A DNA stretch of 64,000 nucleotides from Tepidanaerobacter acetatoxydans_A (GTDB taxonomy: Bacteria > Bacillota > Thermosediminibacteria > Thermosediminibacterales > Tepidanaerobacteraceae): positions 1 to 64,000 of the forward strand of contig JALHJR010000006.1 in assembly GCA_022840405.1 (NCBI GenBank), written 5' to 3'. The position numbers and the translations under genes were made by a program. The notes under the pieces are model-generated. The model was not told the origin of the DNA. It saw only the letters and a list, made by a program, of their open reading frames with translations, and did no database searches. Shown piece after piece: positions 36,851 through 44,662 of this stretch; within the stretch, counting starts at the first letter, position 1; each line of letters starts with the position of its first letter.

Positions 36851-37603
36851 CTATAAATACTTTTCAATCGTCTTATTATCAACCATTGATGATGAATCTT
36901 CATCAAGATAAAGAGTCCAATCATTATGCTGCTTTAGCAGTGTTGCGGGTATCTCGTTGGTTAATTCATTTTCCAAAGTAAGTTTTATTGCTTCAGCTTT
37001 TACTTTAAAGGGAACAGGAGAAATAATAGTCTTGCACTGCATAATTTGATGCGGAGTCATTGTAATGGCTTGGCTAGGTACATCTTCTATGCTATCAAAC
37101 CAGCCTTCACGAACTTGTTGTCTTTTACATTTGTCGTCTAAGTTTACAACAATATATGTTTCTTTCGTATCAAAATCTGCCGGTGGATCGTTAAAAGCAA
37201 TATGGGCATTCTCTCCAATTCCTATTATGCCGAGATCAATCGGCTGCTTTCTTAAAGCATCTGTTAATGCTTGAATATTTTTCTTGATGTTGCCTTCTCC
37301 ATTTACAAAATAGGCTTTTTTCAAATTTACATGATTCACAAACCTCTCTTTTAGATATCTTCGGAAACTTGCAGGATGTGTTTCAGGTAAATTAATGTAC
37401 TCATCCAAGTGGAACATCTCAACCTTGCTCCAATCAATATCTTTTTTTCGCAGAGCCTTTATTGTTTCAAATTGTGATGCTCCTGTCGATAACAATATTC
37501 TCGCTGAACCTTGTTCAGAAATTGCTTTTTCTAATACAAGTGCCGCCGCATCAGCTGACTTTTCTCCCAACTCTACAGGATTTTTACATACTACGATTTT
37601 CAT
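36851..37603 (-). CDS. NagB-like glucosamine-6-phosphate deaminase/isomerase family protein
   Basis: About 250 residues, of the NagB/RpiA/SugarP_isomerase fold. The substrate-binding start LLSTGASQF and the catalytic-base motif FHLDEYINLP (D67) are present. In the second motif, canonical GxGxDGHIAFNEP reads GIGENAHIAFNDP: H134 is kept, but the partner aspartate is Asn132 and the glutamate is Asp139. So GlcN-6-P deamination is likely from context (nagA next door), but substrate drift is possible. ATG 37603 lies behind AAGGATGA. Separated from dctM by a 341-bp gap that holds a MITE (37805-37921). Confidence 0.8.
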   Translation of the reverse strand: MKIVVCKNPVELGEKSADAAALVLEKAISEQGSARILLSTGASQFETIKALRKKDIDWSKVEMFHLDEYINLPETHPASFRRYLKERFVNHVNLKKAYFVNGEGNIKKNIQALTDALRKQPIDLGIIGIGENAHIAFNDPPADFDTKETYIVVNLDDKCKRQQVREGWFDSIEDVPSQAITMTPHQIMQCKTIISPVPFKVKAEAIKLTLENELTNEIPATLLKQHNDWTLYLDEDSSSMVDNKTIEKYL

Positions 37604-37944
37604 AAAAATCATCCTTTCTATAAATAGAAGTTTCATTGGTAACTAAAGTATAAATCTGCCTTATCCTGTCTACATAATATCTTATACATGTACATGCCAC
37701 ATTTTTTTCAATAGGCATCAAATATATCAAATAAAATGGAATTTATAAAAATATTTACATCAAGTTTGTAATAATAAGCAATTATGAGTTAAAATCAAAT
37801 TATTGATTCTAATGTAAAAATCCTGTTTTCTCAAATTGATGCTCAACATATAGCGTTTTTATTAAATCTAAAACAATATATTGACATTTCTGGGCTAAAA
37901 TTCACTTTCTACGGTAGAATCCATTATTATATAACTTCTTTTAG
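37604..37944. other. Gap between dctM and nagB
   Basis: AT-rich non-coding sequence. Its only clear content is one MITE copy (37805-37921), inserted inside what would otherwise be a continuous TRAP-nag transcription unit. No convincing promoter for nagB was recognised. Confidence 0.5.
37805..37921 (+). repeat. MITE copy A (117 bp)
   Basis: Begins GATTCTAATGTAAAAA and ends TTTCTACGGTAGAATC, imperfect terminal inverted repeats of 16 bp. About 96% identical to copy B (42175-42291) and about 93% to copy C (50480-50596). ATTATT lies directly on the left and, after one extra C, on the right, consistent with a 6-bp target duplication. No coding capacity. Confidence 0.88.
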
Positions 37945-39240
37945 TTAATGTGCTATAATACTGGGCAGCCATAACGACAATTGAGGTACAGCCATAATTA
38001 TAATTAGCGAAATTATCATTGCCGCATAAAAAGGTATAAAAGCTCTTATGGATTTTTCTATTGGCAATTCAGCTATTGCACAGCCGATAAATAAAGATGT
38101 TCCTACGGGCGGAGTGCAAAGACCTATACCTAAATTTAATACCATAATTATTCCGAAATGAATTGGATCGATTCCTACGCTCGTTGCTACTGGCAGTAAA
38201 ATAGGTGTTAAAAGCAGAATTAATACTCCCATATCCATGACCATACCCAATAGTATCAACACTACATTGATCATAAACATAATTATTACTGGATTGTTAG
38301 ATATTGATAGAAAAAAATTTGCGACTAGTGTCGGAACTTTCAGGTATGCTAATAAAACACCAAAAGATGAAGAAGTTGCTATAATGGCCATTATCATCGC
38401 TAAAGTTTTCGATGATGAAACAAGTACATTTTTAAGCTTTTGTAAGGTCATATTTTTATAAACAAAAATTGTGATAAAGAGTGCATAAACTCCTGCAACT
38501 GCAGCTGACTCCGTTGCCGTAAAGATGCCACCAATAATACCGCCAATGATAATAATAACAGTAATAAGCCCTAATATTGCGTCTTTTACGATTGACATGC
38601 TTTCCTTCAAAGAAATTACTTTTCCAACGGGGTAGTTTCGTTTTACTGCAATGTAATATGCAGGTATCATTAGAGATATTCCTAATAAAATTCCTGGTAT
38701 GTATCCTGCTAAAAAGAGCTTACTTATTGAGATTCCCCCAGCAGCTAAAGAATAATAAATCATATTTTGGCTAGGCGGAATAATTACCCCTTGAACTGAT
38801 GATGTCACCGTAACTGCAACACTATAGTCTTTATCATATCCTTCTTTTTCCATAGCAGGAATCAGCATAGCACCTATAGATGATACATCAGCTGCTGATG
38901 AGCCTGATATCCCACCAAAGAACATGCTAGCAATTATATTTACCATCGCCGTGCCACCACGAATTCTGCCGACGATAACATTTGCAAATTGTATCAATTT
39001 ATTGCTAATCCCACCTTCTTGCATTATTTGTGCCGTTAAAATAAAAAATGGGACAGCTAAGAATGTAAAGCTATTCATGCCACTTACCATTTTCTGAAAA
39101 ATTATTAATAATGGTATTTTTAGATAAATGGCAGTAATTACTGATGATATTCCAAGAGCAAATGATATTGGAATTTTAATCATCATTAGGACAAATAAAA
39201 GCCCAAATAATAGCAACGAGCCAATTACTTCTGGAACCAT
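37945..39240 (-). CDS. dctM: TRAP transporter large permease (DctM)
   Basis: Large membrane subunit of a tripartite ATP-independent periplasmic transporter, 431 residues with 11-12 segments. DctM-typical motifs: PFFILTAQIMQEGGIS (~60-75), GGISGSSAADVSSIGAMLIP, and GLCTPPVGTSLF near the C-terminus. Starts one base into the dctQ stop (TAATG), so the two permeases are coupled. Drives Na+-coupled uptake of the ligand delivered by DctP. Substrate inferred from linked nag genes: an amino sugar or sugar acid. Confidence 0.95.
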   Translation of the reverse strand: MVPEVIGSLLLFGLLFVLMMIKIPISFALGISSVITAIYLKIPLLIIFQKMVSGMNSFTFLAVPFFILTAQIMQEGGISNKLIQFANVIVGRIRGGTAMVNIIASMFFGGISGSSAADVSSIGAMLIPAMEKEGYDKDYSVAVTVTSSVQGVIIPPSQNMIYYSLAAGGISISKLFLAGYIPGILLGISLMIPAYYIAVKRNYPVGKVISLKESMSIVKDAILGLITVIIIIGGIIGGIFTATESAAVAGVYALFITIFVYKNMTLQKLKNVLVSSSKTLAMIMAIIATSSSFGVLLAYLKVPTLVANFFLSISNNPVIIMFMINVVLILLGMVMDMGVLILLLTPILLPVATSVGIDPIHFGIIMVLNLGIGLCTPPVGTSLFIGCAIAELPIEKSIRAFIPFYAAMIISLIIIMAVPQLSLWLPSIIAH

Positions 39241-39731
39241 TATTTATTTACCTCGCTTTCTTTTGGATTAACAAAGATACTGATTAAATGTACTAACGTA
39301 TATATGAACATAAGTATACCCGATATCAGCATGGCAATATAAAGAATACTCCTGCTTATTTTGGATGCCGGTAAGTATTTAGTTATTGATGTTCTGGCCA
39401 GTTCCAACGCATAGTATGTCATTAAAGTCGAAAATGCAAGCATTAGGACATGCCTGATAAAATCTAACACCTTTTTCCCGTTCTCACTGAATATCTCATA
39501 AAAAAATTCCAAAGACATGTGGCTGTCATCTTTTACACCTAGTGCCATGGCTAAAAATCCATACCAAATAAGCATAACTAACGTTACTTCTTCAGACCAA
39601 GCAATAGGATTGTTAAATACGTATCGTAATACAACTTCCGTAAAAGTTAAAAAGAGCATAAGAGATAATGTAACTGCCAGTATACGTTTAACTATCACAC
39701 TTGTAAATTCCTGAAACTTTTTGATTATCAT
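39240..39731 (-). CDS. dctQ: TRAP transporter small permease (DctQ)
   Basis: Small membrane subunit of the TRAP transporter, about 163 residues with four membrane segments (~15-35, 45-65, 85-105, 125-150). The family motif near the second segment, NPIAWSEEVTLVMLIW, is present. ATG 39731 behind GGTGAT is chosen over a start at 39770, because a long frame from there would run through a strong hairpin. Coupled to dctM by a 1-base overlap. Links the binding protein to the large permease. Confidence 0.92.
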   Translation of the reverse strand: MIIKKFQEFTSVIVKRILAVTLSLMLFLTFTEVVLRYVFNNPIAWSEEVTLVMLIWYGFLAMALGVKDDSHMSLEFFYEIFSENGKKVLDFIRHVLMLAFSTLMTYYALELARTSITKYLPASKISRSILYIAMLISGILMFIYTLVHLISIFVNPKESEVNK

Positions 39732-39766
39732 ACAGTTTATCACCACTTTTAAACTTATATTTGAGA

Positions 39767-39798
39767 GCAAGCAAAATCGCTAAAACGATTTTGCTTGC
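39767..39798 (-). promoter_or_regulatory. Intercistronic hairpin between dctP and dctQ
   Basis: Perfect 13-bp stem GCAAGCAAAATCG / CGATTTTGCTTGC with a 6-nt loop, 20 nt after the dctP stop. No T-run follows, so it is more likely an mRNA stability or processing hairpin that lets the binding protein be made in excess of the permeases. Confidence 0.8.
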
Positions 39799-39818
39799 AG
39801 GTTAACAAACATTTAGTT

Positions 39819-40850
39819 CTAATCTATTTCGCGGATTGCATTAATTACTTCGCTCAACTCTGGATAATCATTATACAATGGCTCAACAGCATCTTGGAAT
39901 TCACTGATATCAACTTCATATATAGTGCACCCTGCTTCTTCAACTTTCTTTCTACATTCTTCATTATTTTCAACCATTGCTTTACGCTCAAACTCTTTTG
40001 CCTCATCCGCAGCTTCTTTAATGGCTTTTTGATACTCTGCCGGCAATTCATCCCAAACTTTTCTACTCATTATTATCAAAGCTGGAGGTGCTAAATGCTC
40101 ATCTAATGTATAGTGCTTTGCAACTTCATAATGACCCGATGTATAGTAACTCACAAAATCGTTTTCAGCACCGTCTATAACACCTGTCTGAAGGGAAGTA
40201 TATACTTCACCATAATTCATTGGTGTAGCTACCGCACCCAATAATTTTACCATTTTTACCATGACTTCAGATTCTTGAACCCTAATTTTTTGTCCTTTTA
40301 AATCAGCTACTGATTTAATGGGTTTTTTTGTAGTATAAAAGTTCCTCGATCCTGCTTCAAGGTATCCAAGACCAATCATGTCTTGTTCTTTGAGCTTTTC
40401 AAGTATTTCCTGACCGATCTCTCCATCCCATACTTTATATTTATGTGATAAATCTTTATACATATAAGGAAGGGTAAATACTGTCATTTCATCCACTATC
40501 TGTGCTATTGGCACAGAATTCACACGGGCTAAATCCAAAACTCCTAGTTGAATTTGTTCAATAGTTTCTGTCTCTTGTCCTAATTGTGCATTGGGGTAAA
40601 CATCAATTTTTATTTTCCCATCAGTTTTTTCTTCAACTAATTCAGCAAATTTATACATTGCTATAGTAACCGGGTTATTCTCAGGTTGGTTCTCCGCTAA
40701 ACGTAATACTAAAGGCTCATCTATTTTTTTATCTTCAATGGATTCATTGGTATTAGAATTCTGTTTAGCTTGATTTGAGCAAGCAGTTAAATTGAGGACT
40801 AACATCAAGCACAATAGTGCCACTGCAAAAAACTTTGTTTTCTTAAACAT
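39819..40850 (-). CDS. dctP: TRAP transporter solute-binding lipoprotein (DctP)
   Basis: Extracellular binding protein, about 343 residues. A lipoprotein signal is clear: basic start, hydrophobic core, then LNLTACSNQ with the lipidated cysteine at ~25. The mature part has DctP motifs: RLAENQPENNP, DVYPNAQLGQETETIEQI, and YLEAGSRNFYTTKKPI with the arginine that usually binds the ligand carboxylate (in KIRVQESEVMVKMVKLLGA). ATG 40850 follows CAGGAGG. The retained arginine suggests a carboxylate-bearing ligand; linked nag genes suggest an amino-sugar acid or related compound. A LacI operator lies upstream (40997-41010). Confidence 0.94.
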   Translation of the reverse strand: MFKKTKFFAVALLCLMLVLNLTACSNQAKQNSNTNESIEDKKIDEPLVLRLAENQPENNPVTIAMYKFAELVEEKTDGKIKIDVYPNAQLGQETETIEQIQLGVLDLARVNSVPIAQIVDEMTVFTLPYMYKDLSHKYKVWDGEIGQEILEKLKEQDMIGLGYLEAGSRNFYTTKKPIKSVADLKGQKIRVQESEVMVKMVKLLGAVATPMNYGEVYTSLQTGVIDGAENDFVSYYTSGHYEVAKHYTLDEHLAPPALIIMSRKVWDELPAEYQKAIKEAADEAKEFERKAMVENNEECRKKVEEAGCTIYEVDISEFQDAVEPLYNDYPELSEVINAIREID

Positions 40851-40996
40851 GATATAAACCTCCTGTTTCATTTTTTAACTTCTAGATAAAACATTGATTG
40901 TAACATCGTCAATCACTCATTATCATAATTTACATAAAATTCTCCTTTCTTTTGTGATATTGTGCCACTGATTCAATTTTTCAAGCTTCGCTTTAC

Positions 40997-41010
40997 AGTA
41001 ATCGATTACT
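40997..41010. promoter_or_regulatory. LacI-type operator upstream of dctP
   Basis: Perfect 14-bp palindrome AGTAATCGATTACT with the CG centre typical of LacI/GalR operators. It lies between the lacI stop and dctP and differs by one base from a second site upstream of lacI (42084-42097), so it is very likely the target of the encoded regulator. Confidence 0.85.
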
Positions 41011-41026
41011 ATAATAAAAAATAAAC

Positions 41027-42064
41027 TTAACTTCTTTGGGTAGAGTCTCTGACTATCAAAGAAGGTTTTAGACGTATTTCAAGATGTTTACCTCTTTTAT
41101 TGGAAAGGCTTTCAAATAATAGATTTGCTGCTAATTTACCCATCTCATATTGTGGCTGATCAACGGTTGTTAAAGCAGGTTGCACCATTTCTGAGATGAA
41201 AATATTATCAAATCCAACTACAGATATATCTTCAGGTACTCTCACTCCATGAGATTTTAAGCCCTGGATAACTCCTATGGCGGTTAGGTCATTAATAGCA
41301 AATATAGCTGTAGGTCTGTCATCCAATTGTAAAAACTTTTTTGCCAGTTCAATACCGTTTTTATACTCGTATATTTCGTTATGAAACTCTTTTTCAAGTT
41401 CATTTAGCAGTACATATTCTTTATTAAATTTGATGTTATATTTTTTTAGCGCCTTTAAATATCCATCATAAATGCTCTTTCTACTAGGTCTATTTATCGG
41501 TGCACCAATCAGAGCAATCTTTTCATGTCCCAGCATTATCAAATGTTCTACTGCCAAAAATCCTCCTTCTTCAAAATCGAAGGTTATCTTGTTACATGGA
41601 AATGTTACATCTTGGTCGAATGCAACAATATTTAGATCTTTCTCTATCAATTGCATAAATGTTTTGTTGTTTTGAGATATAGATGAAATTATAATTCCTT
41701 TGACTTGCTTTTCGACCATTGACTGCAAATATGCATTTTCTAACTGGGGATTTCTATATGAATCACATAATAATACATTATATCCTTTCTCTCTAGCAAC
41801 ATCTTCTACTCCTAATACTATTGAAGGATAGAACGGATTTGAAATGTTGGGAATTATAACAGCAATATCACTGGTCTGTTTGGTTTTAAGCTGTCTACCA
41901 ACTAAATTCGGAGTATAATTCAGCTTCCTAGCGGCATCTAGAACTCGCTGCTTCAATTCATCAGATACAGGATAGTCGCTGTTGCTTAAAACTCTTGAAA
42001 CTGTAGCAGTAGATGTTTTTGCATATTTAGCAATATCGTATATGGTAGCATTTTTTAAGTTCAT
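41027..42064 (-). CDS. LacI family transcriptional regulator
   Basis: Sugar-responsive repressor of 345 residues. N-terminal helix-turn-helix with IYDIAKYAKTSTATVSRVL and the hinge-helix RKLNYTPNLVGRQL, then a periplasmic-binding-protein-like effector domain (DIAVIIPNISNPFYPSIV, GHEKIALIGAP, DISVVGFDNIFISE). ATG 42064 follows TAGGAGAT. First gene of the lacI-dctPQM-nagB-nagA run, with near-identical operators before itself and before dctP, so it should repress both itself and the transporter. The effector is probably the transported sugar or its phosphate. Confidence 0.95.
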   Translation of the reverse strand: MNLKNATIYDIAKYAKTSTATVSRVLSNSDYPVSDELKQRVLDAARKLNYTPNLVGRQLKTKQTSDIAVIIPNISNPFYPSIVLGVEDVAREKGYNVLLCDSYRNPQLENAYLQSMVEKQVKGIIISSISQNNKTFMQLIEKDLNIVAFDQDVTFPCNKITFDFEEGGFLAVEHLIMLGHEKIALIGAPINRPSRKSIYDGYLKALKKYNIKFNKEYVLLNELEKEFHNEIYEYKNGIELAKKFLQLDDRPTAIFAINDLTAIGVIQGLKSHGVRVPEDISVVGFDNIFISEMVQPALTTVDQPQYEMGKLAANLLFESLSNKRGKHLEIRLKPSLIVRDSTQRS

Positions 42065-42083
42065 TTTTAATCTCCTAATGCAT

Positions 42084-42097
42084 AGTAATCGGTTACT
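42084..42097. promoter_or_regulatory. LacI-type operator upstream of lacI
   Basis: AGTAATCGGTTACT, one base different from the perfect palindrome upstream of dctP. It sits between an AT-rich promoter region and the ribosome site of lacI, an ideal position for autorepression. Confidence 0.85.
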
Positions 42098-42174
42098 CAT
42101 ATTTATATATTGTATTCTATATTTTTTTCAAAAGTCCTTCTTTAAAGATAAAAATATTTTCTAATATTATATTT

Positions 42175-42291
42175 GATTCTAATGTAAAAACCCTGTTTTC
42201 TCAAATTGATGCTCAACATATAGCGTTTTTATTAAATCTAAAACAACATATTGACATTTCTAGGCTAAAATTAACTTTCTACGGTAGAATC
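42175..42291 (+). repeat. MITE copy B (117 bp)
   Basis: Same 117-bp element as copy A with four substitutions, in the same orientation. The terminal inverted repeats are intact, and ATATTT directly flanks both ends (42169-42174 and 42292-42297), a clean 6-bp target duplication. Confidence 0.92.
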
Positions 42292-42552
42292 ATATTTTAT
42301 TTTTAGATAATCTAAATGCATCAATTACACAATTATTTGGACTTGACTACACACTAGCAAATATTGCTTTACAGACTTAAGCTCCTTCCTTTTTAGGTGC
42401 ACTACATGCCCAACGTGCATAAAACTGCTTAAGTATATCAATAAATGATAATTAATTCGCATAGCCAAACCTTACTTTATTTTAAAACCTATTTTTCATA
42501 GACCTTGGTTTGGCTTAAATATACAGTTTTTATCGGCCTAACGCTTTAAAGA

Positions 42553-43395
42553 TCATGCGCTAAAGGGTTTAATCTTTACAATATCACTTACAAATGCTTC
42601 ATAAAACCTATTAGGAGCCATAAAGTTTATACTGCCATGTCTTCTGTGCTCATTATAGTATTTCATATAATCTGTTATTATTGAATAAGCTTCCATAAAG
42701 CTTTCAAACTCATTTTGGCTATAACATTCGCCTTCTAAAATGGAATGAAATGATTCTATATGAGCATTCATATTTGGGGTTTTTACAGGAATTCTTTCAT
42801 GTAATACACCTAGAGTTCCCTTACTGCTTCTTCAAAAAGGTTGGAAGTGAATTTCGTATCTTCCGTTGGGAACGTAGTATATTTGGTTAAAGAATATCCT
42901 GGGATTGGCCTCCCCCCGGTATTTTTGCAAGGAACAGATACATCAGTTTCTAATTCTTCTAAAGTATTATTTTCTCTTAAAATGTTTTCATAATATGTGG
43001 ATGAAGATAATCCGACAAAGTCCAGTATAATGGATGCTCTATAACTTCTACTGATCCACTTTTTAGCTATTTCAACTTTGCCGGCTACTGAGGGGTTTTT
43101 TTATCCCTCAAATCTCTTAGTACAGCAAGCTCAAGTTCTTTTTCTCCTAAAAGTTTCTTTGGGTGTTATTTTCTTTGCTTATGTCTTCTAATCTTTTTTC
43201 TATTTCCTGGATACGTTTTGCTCTGTTTTTAGGTAAAGGATTTATTGAGCCTCTCTTTTGGGTTTTTCGTATCCAAGTATGAATGGTATTGGGTGAAATG
43301 TTGTGTCTACGAGCTACTAGGGCTACATTGCCAACTTCCTGGCATTCTTTAATTAACTGCTCTTTAAATTCTTCGCTATATTGTTTTTTTGTCAT
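42553..43395 (-). pseudogene. IS3-family transposase remnant (orfA plus decayed orfB)
   Basis: orfA (43147-43395, 82 aa) has the helix-turn-helix start MTKKQYSEEFKEQLI and ARRHNISPNTIHTWI. The orfB part is broken: ELAVLRDLRDKK is followed by a frameshift, then a second frame gives VAGKVEIAKKWISRSYRASI and CKNTGGRPIPGYSLTK; the next residues (TKFTSNLFEEAV) already belong near the second catalytic Asp, so over 100 codons of the DDE core are missing. After another frameshift comes GVLHERIPVKTPNMNAHIES and a C-terminal end (42553-42771). The remnant cannot transpose. The orfA side has a likely end near 43460; the other end is not recognisable. Confidence 0.85.
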
Positions 43396-43491
43396 TTAAA
43401 TTAACTCCCCTGTTTTTTATATTAGTATATACAAGGGTTTTGTCCAAGTTGGTTAGGGGACTATATAGTTGATTTGGGGAGGGGTAATGAT

Positions 43492-43719
43492 ATGAAGCTT
43501 TTTCTTACGATCATTTATTTAGCCATATGCATCGGCCTGATTACTTTAGTTTTACTCCAGTCCGGGAAATCTGCCGGCTTGGCTGGGAGTATTGCCGGAG
43601 GGGCTGAAAAATTATTTGGCAAGAAAAAAGGAATTAATGATAAGCTAGCTAGATATACGGAGATTTTTGCGTTTGTGTTTTTAGCCATGTCGGTTATAAT
43701 GATTGTATTTTTGAAATAG
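43492..43719 (+). CDS. secG: Preprotein translocase subunit SecG
   Basis: A 75-residue membrane protein of the Sec translocon. Two membrane segments (~2-20 and 53-73) enclose the family loop LVLLQSGKSAGLAGSIAGGAEKLFGKKKG, given here in outline: LLQSGKSAGL then GGAEKLFGKKKG. ATG 43492 follows GGGGAGGGG; the in-frame TTG at 43474 lies over this site. It stands directly beside an IS3 remnant and upstream of the truncated pyrophosphatase; its usual clostridial neighbours rnr and smpB are not in the window. Confidence 0.93.
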   Translation: MKLFLTIIYLAICIGLITLVLLQSGKSAGLAGSIAGGAEKLFGKKKGINDKLARYTEIFAFVFLAMSVIMIVFLK

Positions 43720-43757
43720 CACCGTTTTATCTTAACAATATTGGAGGTAGTTGCACG

Positions 43758-44561
43758 ATGGAAAATCTGGTGATATGGGCTATAATAATGGGAATTGTTG
43801 CTTTGATTTTTGTGCTGGTTCTTGCTCTTAGGATAGTTAAGAACCCTGCAGGTAACGAGAAAATGCAGGAAATCTCAAAAGCAATCCAGGAAGGCGCAAT
43901 GGCTTTTCTTTTGCGGGAGTATAGGGTTTTAATAGTTTTTGTTGCAGCTATGTTTTGCATAATAGGTTTTTTAATTGGCTGGCAGACAGCAGTTGGATTG
44001 GATAAGGGTATAAACTTATTAGAGGCAAGTGTTATTGCAGGTCTTTTAATCGGAGCAATGCTTCCATTCTTATTTGCATCCATGACAATGGAAGCTGTGG
44101 GCAAAGCGGCATTTCAAATGATAGAGGAAGTCAGACGGCAATTTAAAGAAATTCCGGGCATTATGGAAGAAAAAGCAAAGCCGGATTATGCAAGTTGTGT
44201 GGATATAAGTACGGCAGCTGCCATAAGAGAGATGGTTTTACCTGGCCTTATGGCGGTCATAGCGCCACTGCTTGTAGGGTATGTACTTGGAGCTGAAGCA
44301 CTTGGAGGCCTTGTGGCAGGTGCTCTGCTGACAGGTGTTATGCTTGCTATTCAGATGTCTAACTCCGGCGGCGCTTGGGATAATGCCAAGAAGTTTATTG
44401 AGGCAGGGAATTTTGGCGGAAAAGGTACACCTACACATGCCGCTGCAGTTGTTGGTGATACAGTAGGCGATCCGTTTAAATATACAACAGGTCCTTCTAT
44501 GAATATTTTAGTAAAACTAATGACAATTGTAGCTCTTGTGTTTGCACCACTATTTATTTAA
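43758..44561 (+). pseudogene. hppA: Membrane-bound pyrophosphatase HppA with large in-frame internal deletion
   Basis: A 267-residue open frame that joins the first ~80 residues of an ion-pumping membrane pyrophosphatase (KNPAGNEKMQEISKAIQEGA; FLIGWQTA) to the last ~180 (GLLIGAMLPFLFASMTMEAV; EEVRRQFKEIPGIMEEKAKP; GGAWDNAKKFIEAGNFGG; VVGDTVGDPFKYTTGPS). Full enzymes have about 670-720 residues, so some 400-450 are missing, including the two acidic motifs of the first catalytic half (DNVGDNVGD region). Only the third acidic motif remains. The frame is kept across the junction and the ribosome site (TTGGAGG) is good, so a protein may be made, but it cannot hydrolyse PPi. Pseudogene is the likely reading; a repurposed membrane protein is the alternative. 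A strong terminator follows. Confidence 0.85.
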
Positions 44562-44600
44562 TTTTGACTAAAGGAAAAAAATCTGATACTATTTTAAATA

Positions 44601-44639
44601 AATTAGAAAAAGCTATGGAATCCATAGCTTTTTCTAATT
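44601..44639 (+). terminator. Strong terminator after the hppA remnant
   Basis: Perfect 19-bp inverted repeat AATTAGAAAAAGCTATGGA / TCCATAGCTTTTTCTAATT around a single A, ending in a T-rich arm. It lies between the hppA remnant and the asparagine synthetase-like gene. Confidence 0.85.
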
Positions 44640-44662
44640 AAATACCTAAATGGAGTGATTTG

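Larger units (their letters stand above)
42065..42552. other. Gap upstream of lacI
   Basis: Contains, in order, the lacI operator (42084-42097), a weak TTGAAA/TATATA promoter on the minus strand, MITE copy B (42175-42291), and an inverted repeat AGCCAAACC / GGTTTGGCT (42463-42471 and 42507-42515) near the remnant of the IS3 element. No gene seen. Confidence 0.6.

Noticed and set aside
37882..37887. TTGACA conserved within the MITE copies as an outward promoter
   Set aside because: The only -10-like hexamer (TAAAAT) is about 9 bases away, too close for a SigmaA promoter.
37945..40850. Naming the TRAP genes siaPQM (sialic acid)
   Set aside because: No sialate lyase, ManNAc kinase or epimerase gene is nearby; only nagA and a NagB-like gene are linked.
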